64,000 nt of DNA, taken from positions 372,001 to 436,000 of the forward strand of contig NZ_VOHQ01000001.1 of NCBI RefSeq assembly GCF_009192765.1. Reading direction: 5' to 3'. The position numbers were made by a program, and so were the translations under genes. The stretch comes from Agriterribacter humi. GTDB lineage: Bacteria > Bacteroidota > Bacteroidia > Chitinophagales > Chitinophagaceae. Every line of letters begins with the position of its first letter. The first letter of the stretch is position 1. Shown here piece by piece: positions 1 through 6,646 of the stretch. The notes below the pieces were generated by a model. It did no database searches. It was not told the origin of the DNA and saw nothing but the letters and a program-made list of their open reading frames with translations.

Positions 1-175
1 TAATAACTTTCAATATGCGCTCACCTTTACCAGGTCTTTCCTGAAAGAAAAACGGCTTACCTCGGTTTACAATAAAAAGCAATATTGTTATTATGACAAA
101 AAAGGGGAAAGCGATAATAAAAACTACAGTCGCAATCAAGAAATCAAAATATCTTTTAAAAAAAGACCTATACAT
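1..175 (-). CDS. Undecaprenyl-phosphate sugar phosphotransferase (PglC/WcaJ type), N-terminal fragment
   Basis: Only the first 58 codons are inside the window; the gene runs off the left edge. The ATG lies at 175-173. The protein opens with a short basic stretch, a roughly 22-residue hydrophobic helix (about residues 10-35) and then the sequence FFFQERPGKGERILKVI. This helix followed by RPGKGE is the signature of the short, monotopic bacterial sugar transferases, which move a sugar-1-phosphate from a UDP-sugar to undecaprenyl phosphate at the inner membrane and so start a glycan repeat unit. It is the last visible gene of the minus-strand operon and sits 78 bp after a ketoacyl synthase gene. 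It is the only initiating transferase seen in the window, so it may prime one of the polysaccharides encoded nearby. The catalytic part is not visible. Confidence 0.8.
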   Translation of the reverse strand, partial: MYRSFFKRYFDFLIATVVFIIAFPFFVIITILLFIVNRGKPFFFQERPGKGERILKVI

Positions 176-253
176 ATATACATAACAGATTAAAACAGTA
201 TAATGTTGCCCCGGGATTGATTTATAAAAGCAAAAATATTATTGCAGAAAAAA

Positions 254-1273
254 TCAGAAACGAAGTACAGCGCCCCCCCACGAATACCCCACTCCAAAGC
301 CTGCCACAAGCACCTTTGAACCTATTTTAATTTTTCCTTCAAGCAAAGCCTGTTTCATGGCAATAGGGATAGTTGATGAAACCGTATTGCCACAATGTTC
401 CATAGCTATAAAAAAATTTTCCTGAGGAATTTTGATCTTTTTACGAAGATACTCAAGCATGAATCTATTTGCCTGATGGAAGATAAATAAATCAATATCT
501 TCCTGTTGTAATTGGTTTTTTTGAAGAATTTGTCTTACGAGAGCGGGCACAGACTCCAATGTAAAATTAAAAATTTCGGACCCATTCATGTAAAGATAAT
601 TATCATTAAAAAGATTACCGTCTTTATCAGATTGTAAAGATTGATCTGCGGTTTTTGCATATCGGATAGCACCATTTTTTACAATCAGGTTTTTTGCCCC
701 TTTTCCATCTGTACCTAATGCTATTTTTCCTATAGCGGCTCCTCCCGGACTAGCTGATACCCATATTGCAGCTGCTGCATCACCAAAAATTGATCTGTTC
801 CCTTTGTCATCAGGATGCAAAAAACGACTATATGTTTCTGCAGTAACCAAAAGTACATTGCTGATATCTCCGGACCCTATTAATCCTTTTGCAAGACTAA
901 GCCCGTATACGAAGCCTGAGCAACCCTGATTAATGTCTATAGCGCCTGCTGTTGAAGGCAATTGCAGTCTTTCATGTACAAGACAAGCTGTAGTAGGCAA
1001 AAAATAGTCAGGACTTTGAGTACACAATATTAAATAATCAACTTCAGATGTCTGTAGATTGTGCTCTTTAAAAAGATTTTGAGATGCAGATACAGCTAAA
1101 TCAGATGTGAACTCATCTTCCGCCACAATCCTTCGGGTGGATATACCTACCTTTTGCATTATTTTATCTACACTCCATTCAGGAAAAGCTTTACTAAGCT
1201 GTTCATTGGTTAAAGAGGCAGCAGGCAGATAATACGAGATGCCCGATATATATGCAAATGAATGGCCTGACAT
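254..1273 (-). CDS. 3-oxoacyl-ACP synthase III family protein (first copy)
   Basis: A 339-residue thiolase-fold condensing enzyme of the FabH (KAS III) family. The full catalytic triad is readable: Cys118 in NQGCSGF, His266 in FHQAN and Asn296 in CGNTVSS. The usual reaction joins an acyl-CoA starter to malonyl-ACP. It lies 15 bp downstream of a second KAS III gene and in the same operon as an SDR reductase and a dedicated acyl carrier protein, inside a polysaccharide locus. That context argues against housekeeping FabH and for building a short acyl group used to decorate a sugar. The family and activity are well supported; the substrate and the sugar-decoration role are inference. Similar KAS III/SDR/ACP sets accompany 3-hydroxybutyryl-type amino-sugar modifications in other bacteria. 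Confidence 0.85.
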   Translation of the reverse strand: MSGHSFAYISGISYYLPAASLTNEQLSKAFPEWSVDKIMQKVGISTRRIVAEDEFTSDLAVSASQNLFKEHNLQTSEVDYLILCTQSPDYFLPTTACLVHERLQLPSTAGAIDINQGCSGFVYGLSLAKGLIGSGDISNVLLVTAETYSRFLHPDDKGNRSIFGDAAAAIWVSASPGGAAIGKIALGTDGKGAKNLIVKNGAIRYAKTADQSLQSDKDGNLFNDNYLYMNGSEIFNFTLESVPALVRQILQKNQLQQEDIDLFIFHQANRFMLEYLRKKIKIPQENFFIAMEHCGNTVSSTIPIAMKQALLEGKIKIGSKVLVAGFGVGYSWGGAVLRF

Positions 1274-1288
1274 TTATTTATTCTTCCT

Positions 1289-2347
1289 TTATATTTCAAT
1301 TAATTCGGGAACAACAATATTATTAAACTGAGCATAAGCAGTTCCCCACGACAAGCCAACCCCAAAACCGCAAAGTAGCAGCCTGTTCTTTTTTTGCTGT
1401 AAATCATTTCTCATCTCTGTAACCATTGTAAGTGGAATTGATGCAGAACTTGTATTTCCAAAATGTTTAAGCGAGTAAGGAACTTTGTTTTCCGGAAGGC
1501 TTAATTTCTTCCTGATCTTTTCATTCATCATTTTATTTGCCTGATGAAATACAGCGTAGTCAATATCATCATTGGTAATGGCAAGATGTTCCATCAATTT
1601 TTTGCAGGTTTTTGGCGCTTCACTAATGCCAAAGGAAAAAACGTCAAACCCGTCAAGATGTAAACTATTGGGCGATCTTACCAACCCGTCATCGTTGGTG
1701 TAGTCCACCAGTGATTTTTCTGAAAACCGATTGCGAAAACCTCCTTCAGGAACAATAATAGCTTTATATCCTGAGCCATCGGTAGCCATATGAAAATGCA
1801 CCCCTTCCGATTTTTCATCATACTCAAGGATCGTGGCAGCCCCGGCATCCCCAAATAACATACTGCTGCTTTTATCCTTAGGATTAGGGATTTTTGAAGC
1901 AGTGTCGCCCACTAATAAAAGTCCTTTTTTAATTTGCCCGGAAGAAAGATAAGAAGCGATCAGGTTTAATCCATACACATAGCCGCTGCATCCCAATGGC
2001 ACATCAAAAGCCAGCGTTTCCTTACTTAACTGCAACCTGTCCTGGATAATACAGGCTGTATTGGGTAAAAAATAATAATCGGGAGATTGTGAAACAAATA
2101 CGAGAATACCAATATCGTTTTTATCGGTATGCAATTCTTCCAGTAGTTTTTCGGCCGCTGCAACACACAAATCCGAAGTGCATATTTCTTTTCCCGACAT
2201 CCTAAGCTCCTCTACCCCCACATTGCTGATAAATGCATTGATATCATTAAGTGCAAAATGGGCATTGCCCATATTCTTCACTACATTTTTAGGCACACAT
2301 GCGCTAACACCTTTTATTGTAACGTATTTATTATGAAGTAAAGCCAT
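1289..2347 (-). CDS. 3-oxoacyl-ACP synthase III family protein (second copy)
   Basis: A 352-residue KAS III relative of the neighbouring gene. The triad is complete: Cys120 in PLGCSGY, His268 in FHQAN and Asn298 in FGNTSSA. The ATG at 2347 was chosen because the longer reading frame adds 14 hydrophobic residues that overlap the upstream SDR gene, whereas this start leaves a 10-bp gap and begins with a normal KAS III N-terminus (KYVTIKGVSACVP). Having two intact but clearly diverged KAS III proteins side by side suggests two condensation steps, two starter units, or a heterodimer in which both sites are kept. Which of these applies cannot be read from the sequence. Confidence 0.83.
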   Translation of the reverse strand: MALLHNKYVTIKGVSACVPKNVVKNMGNAHFALNDINAFISNVGVEELRMSGKEICTSDLCVAAAEKLLEELHTDKNDIGILVFVSQSPDYYFLPNTACIIQDRLQLSKETLAFDVPLGCSGYVYGLNLIASYLSSGQIKKGLLLVGDTASKIPNPKDKSSSMLFGDAGAATILEYDEKSEGVHFHMATDGSGYKAIIVPEGGFRNRFSEKSLVDYTNDDGLVRSPNSLHLDGFDVFSFGISEAPKTCKKLMEHLAITNDDIDYAVFHQANKMMNEKIRKKLSLPENKVPYSLKHFGNTSSASIPLTMVTEMRNDLQQKKNRLLLCGFGVGLSWGTAYAQFNNIVVPELIEI

Positions 2348-2357
2348 AAAAATGAAA

Positions 2358-3122
2358 TTAATCAAGAAGCTTATACCTACCGCCATCAAGGGTAAGTGAT
2401 TGACCTGTCATCCATTTGGAAGCATCCGAGAGCAAAAAAATAGCCGCATTTGCCACATCTTCCGGAGTACCATAGCCTAAGGGATATTGTTTCCTGTCTT
2501 TTTCAACGGCTTCACTTGAAAGCATATCTTCCATTTCCGAAGCCATTGCAGTTTGCACCATACCCGGCTCTATAGTGTTCACTCTTATTTTTTGTGATGA
2601 AAGCTCATTGGCAATAACCCTGCTGGCAGCAGACATCGCACCTTTGCTTCCGGTATACAATAACGACGACTTGGTTCCTATTTGTTGTGCTACAGAAGAA
2701 ATCAATACAATGGACGAGTCTGCGTTTCTCTTCAGCTTTTTATGCCGGGTAATCTGGGCAAGCAAAAGAACCATTGAAAAGTAATTAACATTCATTACCT
2801 CTTCCAAGACTTGCCGCTTAATGAATTTCAATGGCGATAATTTTGTTATTCCGGCAGCGTACACAAGCCCGTTTATTTCTGGTATTTCGGCAATTATTTT
2901 CTCAATACCGGTATCTACAGATAAATCTGCATTTATAAAAGATGCTCTTGTTTCGCCCAATTCCTTTACCATTGCGCTCAAACGGTCTGTTCTTCGGGCT
3001 ACGCCAATTACTTCCCCTCCGGAAGCCACAACAGATTTACAAATATTTAATCCGATGCCCGAGGAAGCGCCTGTCACAAGAATTTTTTTGCCCTGCAGGG
3101 AGAAAGGTGTCTTTTCGGTCAT
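2358..3122 (-). CDS. SDR-family 3-oxoacyl-ACP reductase-like protein
   Basis: A 254-residue classical short-chain dehydrogenase. The NAD(P)-binding motif TGASSGIG is at residues 18-25, the catalytic Ser143 lies in ISSVA, and Tyr156 and Lys160 form the YxxxK motif (YTGSK). The C-terminal TGQSLTLDGG is typical of FabG-like reductases. The ATG at 3122 is preferred over a TTG two codons upstream. Placed between the acyl carrier protein and two KAS III genes, it most likely reduces a 3-oxoacyl-ACP to the 3-hydroxyacyl form. No dehydratase or enoyl reductase gene is present in this operon, so a hydroxyacyl product is the simplest reading. That inference assumes no help from the housekeeping fatty acid pathway. 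Confidence 0.82.
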   Translation of the reverse strand: MTEKTPFSLQGKKILVTGASSGIGLNICKSVVASGGEVIGVARRTDRLSAMVKELGETRASFINADLSVDTGIEKIIAEIPEINGLVYAAGITKLSPLKFIKRQVLEEVMNVNYFSMVLLLAQITRHKKLKRNADSSIVLISSVAQQIGTKSSLLYTGSKGAMSAASRVIANELSSQKIRVNTIEPGMVQTAMASEMEDMLSSEAVEKDRKQYPLGYGTPEDVANAAIFLLSDASKWMTGQSLTLDGGRYKLLD

Positions 3123-3155
3123 CTGCAATCAGTTTCTCAATTAAAATGGTGTGAG

Positions 3156-3383
3156 CTACTTTGCGTTTATCCGTTCAAACAATTGCTCAATAGTATTGGC
3201 TTCTCTCAAATCTGCACCCGTTATTTTTTTATTGTAATTCTCGTCTACCATTGCGATAATCATTAGCGCAACCATAGAGCTCCATTCATCTATCTCCTTA
3301 AACCTGGCGTCCATAGTAATAGCAGAGGGATCGGTTTCATCAAATTGCTCTGCAAAAGATTGTAAAAACTGATTTTTATCCAT
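3156..3383 (-). CDS. Acyl carrier protein (pathway-specific)
   Basis: A 75-residue acidic protein of normal ACP size. The phosphopantetheine-attachment serine is most likely Ser36, in the stretch DEWSSMVAL, which replaces the canonical DSL of fatty acid synthesis ACP by SSM. This WSSM type is common among ACPs found in sugar-modification and polysaccharide loci. It lies 33 bp upstream of the SDR gene and 89 bp downstream of the NeuD-like acyltransferase gene. The likely job is to carry the growing acyl chain between the two KAS III enzymes, the reductase and the acyltransferase. It is unlikely to be the cell's main ACP, because it sits outside any fab cluster and has the altered serine motif. 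Confidence 0.85.
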   Translation of the reverse strand: MDKNQFLQSFAEQFDETDPSAITMDARFKEIDEWSSMVALMIIAMVDENYNKKITGADLREANTIEQLFERINAK

Positions 3384-3472
3384 ATTAATTAGCTTAAATA
3401 TTGAAATTGCCCGGTATTTTCTTAAAGTTAGTTTACTATCTAAGAAATGATATTTCGGTTTTTAATAAAATC

Positions 3473-4114
3473 TCATACGCCTGTAGACATCGCAGGCACA
3501 CCCAGATAATGTCCGTCATCCTTAATACTTTTAAACAAAATTGACATTGGCGCTATAACATTCCTGCTTCCCACTTTTTTATATTGTAAAATCCCAGAAT
3601 TCATGCCAAAATCATTTTGATCACCAACTTCCACCCCTCCTGAAATAAGAGTAGCAGTAGCAAATGTATTATAATTACCAATGATAGTATCGTGTCCTAT
3701 TCGTACTCCCGCATTAAAAACATTGTAATTACCAATTTTATTATCTGCTGAGAGCGATGAATAAGGCTGAATGATATTACCTATACCGATACTAAGTGAT
3801 TCAAAATGTAAAAACTGGCAGGAGGGATGGAAAAGATTGGGAAAATCCAGTTTATCAGAATGGAGTTTTTTTAATATCGAGATGATATTATAAGATTTGC
3901 CAGCCGCCACTATTACATCAATTGTTTCATCTATATGATTCAAATCATTCATGTTGCCAAGTACCTGGAAATCCATAAAAAGTTTTCCTTTAGGAACATT
4001 ATCATCAAAAAAACCTATGAATTCCCATTTATCCTCTATTTTATTAATATCGTTAATTGTCAAATAAATCTCTTTTGAGAATCCACCGGCTCCGGCAATA
4101 GCAATTTTCCTCAT
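3473..4114 (-). CDS. NeuD/PglD-family sugar O- or N-acyltransferase
   Basis: A 213-residue protein with the two-part layout of the NeuD/PglD family. Residues 1-85 form a Rossmann-like nucleotide-sugar-binding domain starting KIAIAGAGGFSKEI. After it comes a left-handed beta-helix of hexapeptide repeats (about residues 95-200), including the catalytic-type motif RIGHDTIIGNYN. Family members transfer acetyl from acetyl-CoA to a UDP-linked amino sugar or to sialic acid. Here the next gene downstream encodes an acyl carrier protein, so the donor could be an acyl-ACP instead of acetyl-CoA; that is inference. The glycosyltransferase gene lies 53 bp upstream in the same operon. Confidence 0.75.
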   Translation of the reverse strand: MRKIAIAGAGGFSKEIYLTINDINKIEDKWEFIGFFDDNVPKGKLFMDFQVLGNMNDLNHIDETIDVIVAAGKSYNIISILKKLHSDKLDFPNLFHPSCQFLHFESLSIGIGNIIQPYSSLSADNKIGNYNVFNAGVRIGHDTIIGNYNTFATATLISGGVEVGDQNDFGMNSGILQYKKVGSRNVIAPMSILFKSIKDDGHYLGVPAMSTGV

Positions 4115-4167
4115 CTTTAATTTTGTTTAGTTCTCGTAATCATAGAAAGGAGAAGGACAAAGGCCCT

Positions 4168-5085
4168 CTATCTGGAGGAAAGATTGTTTTTTCCTCCAGA
4201 AAATCGTTCAACCAGAAGTTTCCCCCAACTGATGAATTGGCGAAATTGAATATTGCCCGGGAAGAGTAAGTAAGAATACCAACCGGCCACCTTCCAATTG
4301 TGAGAAGCAATTTGCCATGCCCACTTAAATTTTCCTTTAATGAAGTATTCTAAAACCTGGCGATGCAAAAATCTTCTATAGTATTTTTTCTGGTCTTCAT
4401 CTTTGTAACTTTCAGGTGGGATGTTATAGAGCCATAGTACTTGCGGCTTGTGCACCGCTGCCATCGCGCTATTCTCTGCATCCAGCCTATACCACACCTT
4501 AACTTCCGGGGTTGCGGCTATACAGGCTGCCCTGCCCAACCTCGCCCACATATCATAATCTTCTCCCCGGCGAATGGTTGTATTAAAATATCCGACCTTC
4601 GTAAACGTGCTTTTTTTCACACATATTGACGAAGAGTGCATCACTGGCCCTTTGTACACCTGCTTAAAGAAATCCCGGATTATACCACGCTTATTGGCGC
4701 CAAACACATTTAATGTAGCATTACTATATTTACAGGCATAACCAGTTGCATAACAATCTGCATCCGGATAATCAGTAATTAATCCCTTTATCGTTTCCAA
4801 AAAATCTGGTTCCCAATGGTCGTCCGCATCCAGGAACGCAATATAGTCATGCCGGGCGAGCATAATACCTTCATTTCGACTACTTGATATGCCACCATTA
4901 GGTTTGTCCACTATCCTGATTCTACTATCATGTATGCCAGCCACAATTTCGCGGCTTGTATCGGTAGATCCATCATTTATAACCAATAATTCAAAATCTG
5001 TAACCGTTTGTGCTACAACCGACCTGATGGTATTTTTAATGCTCTTTTCCTTATTGTACAGAGGTATTACAACCGAAATCTTCAT
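4168..5085 (-). CDS. Glycosyltransferase family 2 protein
   Basis: A 305-residue GT-A fold transferase. The N-terminus KISVVIPLYNKEKSI, the INDGSTD motif near residue 38 and the metal-binding FLDADD near residue 90 are all diagnostic of GT2. It probably adds one sugar to a lipid-linked repeat unit on the cytoplasmic face of the membrane. The C-terminal third is basic and aromatic (SWGKLLVERFSGGKN) with no membrane helix. It is the first gene of the minus-strand operon, and about 760 bp of AT-rich DNA separates it from the divergent wza gene. Donor and acceptor cannot be told from sequence. Confidence 0.82.
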   Translation of the reverse strand: MKISVVIPLYNKEKSIKNTIRSVVAQTVTDFELLVINDGSTDTSREIVAGIHDSRIRIVDKPNGGISSSRNEGIMLARHDYIAFLDADDHWEPDFLETIKGLITDYPDADCYATGYACKYSNATLNVFGANKRGIIRDFFKQVYKGPVMHSSSICVKKSTFTKVGYFNTTIRRGEDYDMWARLGRAACIAATPEVKVWYRLDAENSAMAAVHKPQVLWLYNIPPESYKDEDQKKYYRRFLHRQVLEYFIKGKFKWAWQIASHNWKVAGWYSYLLFPGNIQFRQFISWGKLLVERFSGGKNNLSSR

Positions 5086-5514
5086 TATAAATTATATTTT
5101 ATATATCATTAAAGGACACAGCTTCGCCTCCTGAGCCCCAAATCAGATATGTACAAGGAAAACATACTTAACGTATTGGTATCTAAAAAATGATGTTGTT
5201 TTCTGCTTTAATTTTATTATTTCCAATCAAATAGAGTTTTTGTAGGATATCTTGACTATGTTTATTTCTTTATTTAAAAACCCAAAGGTTTAATAAATGC
5301 AAATTTATTGCCCAATATCATTCTTTTTATATTATCGGCTTATATTATTTTTTGTAAACCAATGCCATACGGTTTTTTTATACTATCCTTTTTCTTTCTT
5401 CTTTGTTTATCGTGTGTTTTTTAAAAAACAAATTCTTCCATACTGTTTTCTTTCTATAATATTGATATATAATAAATTCTGATCAATAATAATATAGGGT
5501 TTAAAAAGTAGCTC

Positions 5515-5522
5515 TATCTTTG
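5515..5522 (+). promoter_or_regulatory. Candidate -7 promoter box of module A
   Basis: TATCTTTG matches the Bacteroidota -7 consensus TAnnTTTG exactly. No convincing TTG element is found 17-23 bp upstream, so the promoter is only half supported. If used, it would give wza a leader of about 320 nt. Confidence 0.45.
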
Positions 5523-5648
5523 CGCCTCTGATAATGTAATATAACCAGTATCCATATGGGTTAAATGCAAAACACATTTTTTTGAAGCCTTCCTGCCAGG
5601 ATCGCCTAAAAAAGAAAAGCCTGCTCTGTCATTTTCCACTTATTTTCC

Positions 5649-5685
5649 TATACCCCTTAAAAAGATATGGGTATATACCACATAT
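5649..5685 (+). repeat. Overlapping inverted repeats in the wza leader
   Basis: Two mutually exclusive pairings share the same bases. TATACCC (5649-5655) can pair with GGGTATA (5669-5675). Alternatively, the second arm belongs to a palindrome GGTATATACC (5670-5679), flanked by ATATG (5665-5669) and CATAT (5681-5685) with one bulged A. It could be a dimeric regulator's operator or an alternative RNA fold in the leader. Confidence 0.4.
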
Positions 5686-5848
5686 TGATGCTAAACCTGC
5701 GTTATTGCTCTGAATACCAGTAACATTAAAATGGGGCTGAGTGGGCGAAGCTTTGTAATTATTGCCACGATGAGAGCAATATTTTTAATTAAAAAGCATA
5801 GCATTGCTACTGCTTTCGTGCTTTTTAACTATATTAAGTCCATTAAAT

Positions 5849-6646
5849 ATGCATTTATCTATGTATAAATTACGATTCCTCTTCTTTTTTATTTCAGTTG
5901 TTCTGCTATTGTTCAGTTCCTGCCGTACAGGTAAGGAGTTGGCATTATTCCAGGATCTGAACTCCGAACAGGATGCCAAAGTACAGCAGGTAAGAACAGC
6001 CGCTTTTGATCCCCTGCGCCTGCAGCCCGACGACCAGTTGCAGATCGTTATCAGCAGCATCAGTCCTGAGGCATCTCAACTGTTCAACCTCATGGGGTCG
6101 GCTGTTATTACAGGCAATAACAATACACAAAACATGCAGAGTGTTTACTCCGTATCTCCATCCGGCAATATTACTATCCCCGTAGTCGGGGATGTAAAAG
6201 TGGCAGGGCTTACCACCGATGAAGCTAAAGCTCAAATCAAAGAAGTGGTAAGTGAATACTTAAAAGACGCTGTTATAAGCGTTACCCTCATCAATTTTCG
6301 TGTTACGGTAATGGGTGAGGTTACCCGCCCATCCACCTTCCAGGTAGCCGGGGAAAAGATCAACGTGCTCCAGGCCATTGGCATGGCCGGTGACCTTACT
6401 GTATTCGCCAAAAGAACGAATATAAAGGTCATCCGTAAAGTTGCCGACAAAGTGGAAGTAGCCCACCTTAACCTTAATAACAGCAGCGTTATGCGTTCCC
6501 CATATTATAACCTCCGTCAAAATGATGTGGTGCTCGTAGAACCCGGTAAACGGAAAGGATTGCAGGCCGAAGGTTTAAACATTATTGTGCCCGCGGCTAC
6601 CAGCATCCTTTCTTTGATCATCGTGGCTATTACCCGTTTCCGTTAA
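5849..6646 (+). CDS. wza: Polysaccharide export lipoprotein, Wza type (copy 1)
   Basis: An outer-membrane polysaccharide export protein of about 265 residues. The signal peptide ends in the lipobox LFSSC, so the mature protein is lipid-anchored at that cysteine. A Poly_export domain follows (DPLRLQPDDQLQIVISS; GNITIPVVGDVKVAGLTTDEA), then an SLBB-type domain (FRVTVMGEVTRPSTFQV) and a C-terminal hydrophobic helix (LNIIVPAATSILSLIIVAI). The protein should form the outer-membrane channel that works with Wzc. The ATG at 5849 is chosen because it gives a compact signal peptide; 5861 is equally possible. From base 5901, within the signal peptide, the gene is nearly identical to the copy at 19808-20614, while the upstream signal sequence is different. 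Confidence 0.88.
   Translation: MHLSMYKLRFLFFFISVVLLLFSSCRTGKELALFQDLNSEQDAKVQQVRTAAFDPLRLQPDDQLQIVISSISPEASQLFNLMGSAVITGNNNTQNMQSVYSVSPSGNITIPVVGDVKVAGLTTDEAKAQIKEVVSEYLKDAVISVTLINFRVTVMGEVTRPSTFQVAGEKINVLQAIGMAGDLTVFAKRTNIKVIRKVADKVEVAHLNLNNSSVMRSPYYNLRQNDVVLVEPGKRKGLQAEGLNIIVPAATSILSLIIVAITRFR

Larger units (their letters stand above)
5086..5848. other. Long AT-rich divergent intergenic region
   Basis: This 763-bp gap separates the minus-strand acyl/glycan operon from the plus-strand export module A. The stretch 5200-5480 is very AT-rich; the only open frame there (5297-5482) encodes a low-complexity Phe/Tyr-rich peptide and is unlikely to be a gene. A Bacteroidota -7 box on the plus strand is at 5515-5522, leaving a transcribed leader of about 320 nt before wza. 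That leader contains overlapping inverted repeats at 5649-5685. A possible minus-strand -7 box (reverse complement of CAAATTTA at 5300-5307) lacks a clear -33 partner. Confidence 0.6.

Noticed and set aside
254-2347. Either KAS III gene as the housekeeping fabH
   Set aside because: Both sit in a polysaccharide operon with a dedicated ACP and acyltransferase, not with plsX, fabD or rpmF as expected for fabH.
5297-5482. Open frame of 61 codons in the wza upstream region
   Set aside because: Low-complexity Phe/Tyr/Leu composition typical of AT-rich DNA, no family resemblance, and no promoter or neighbour support.
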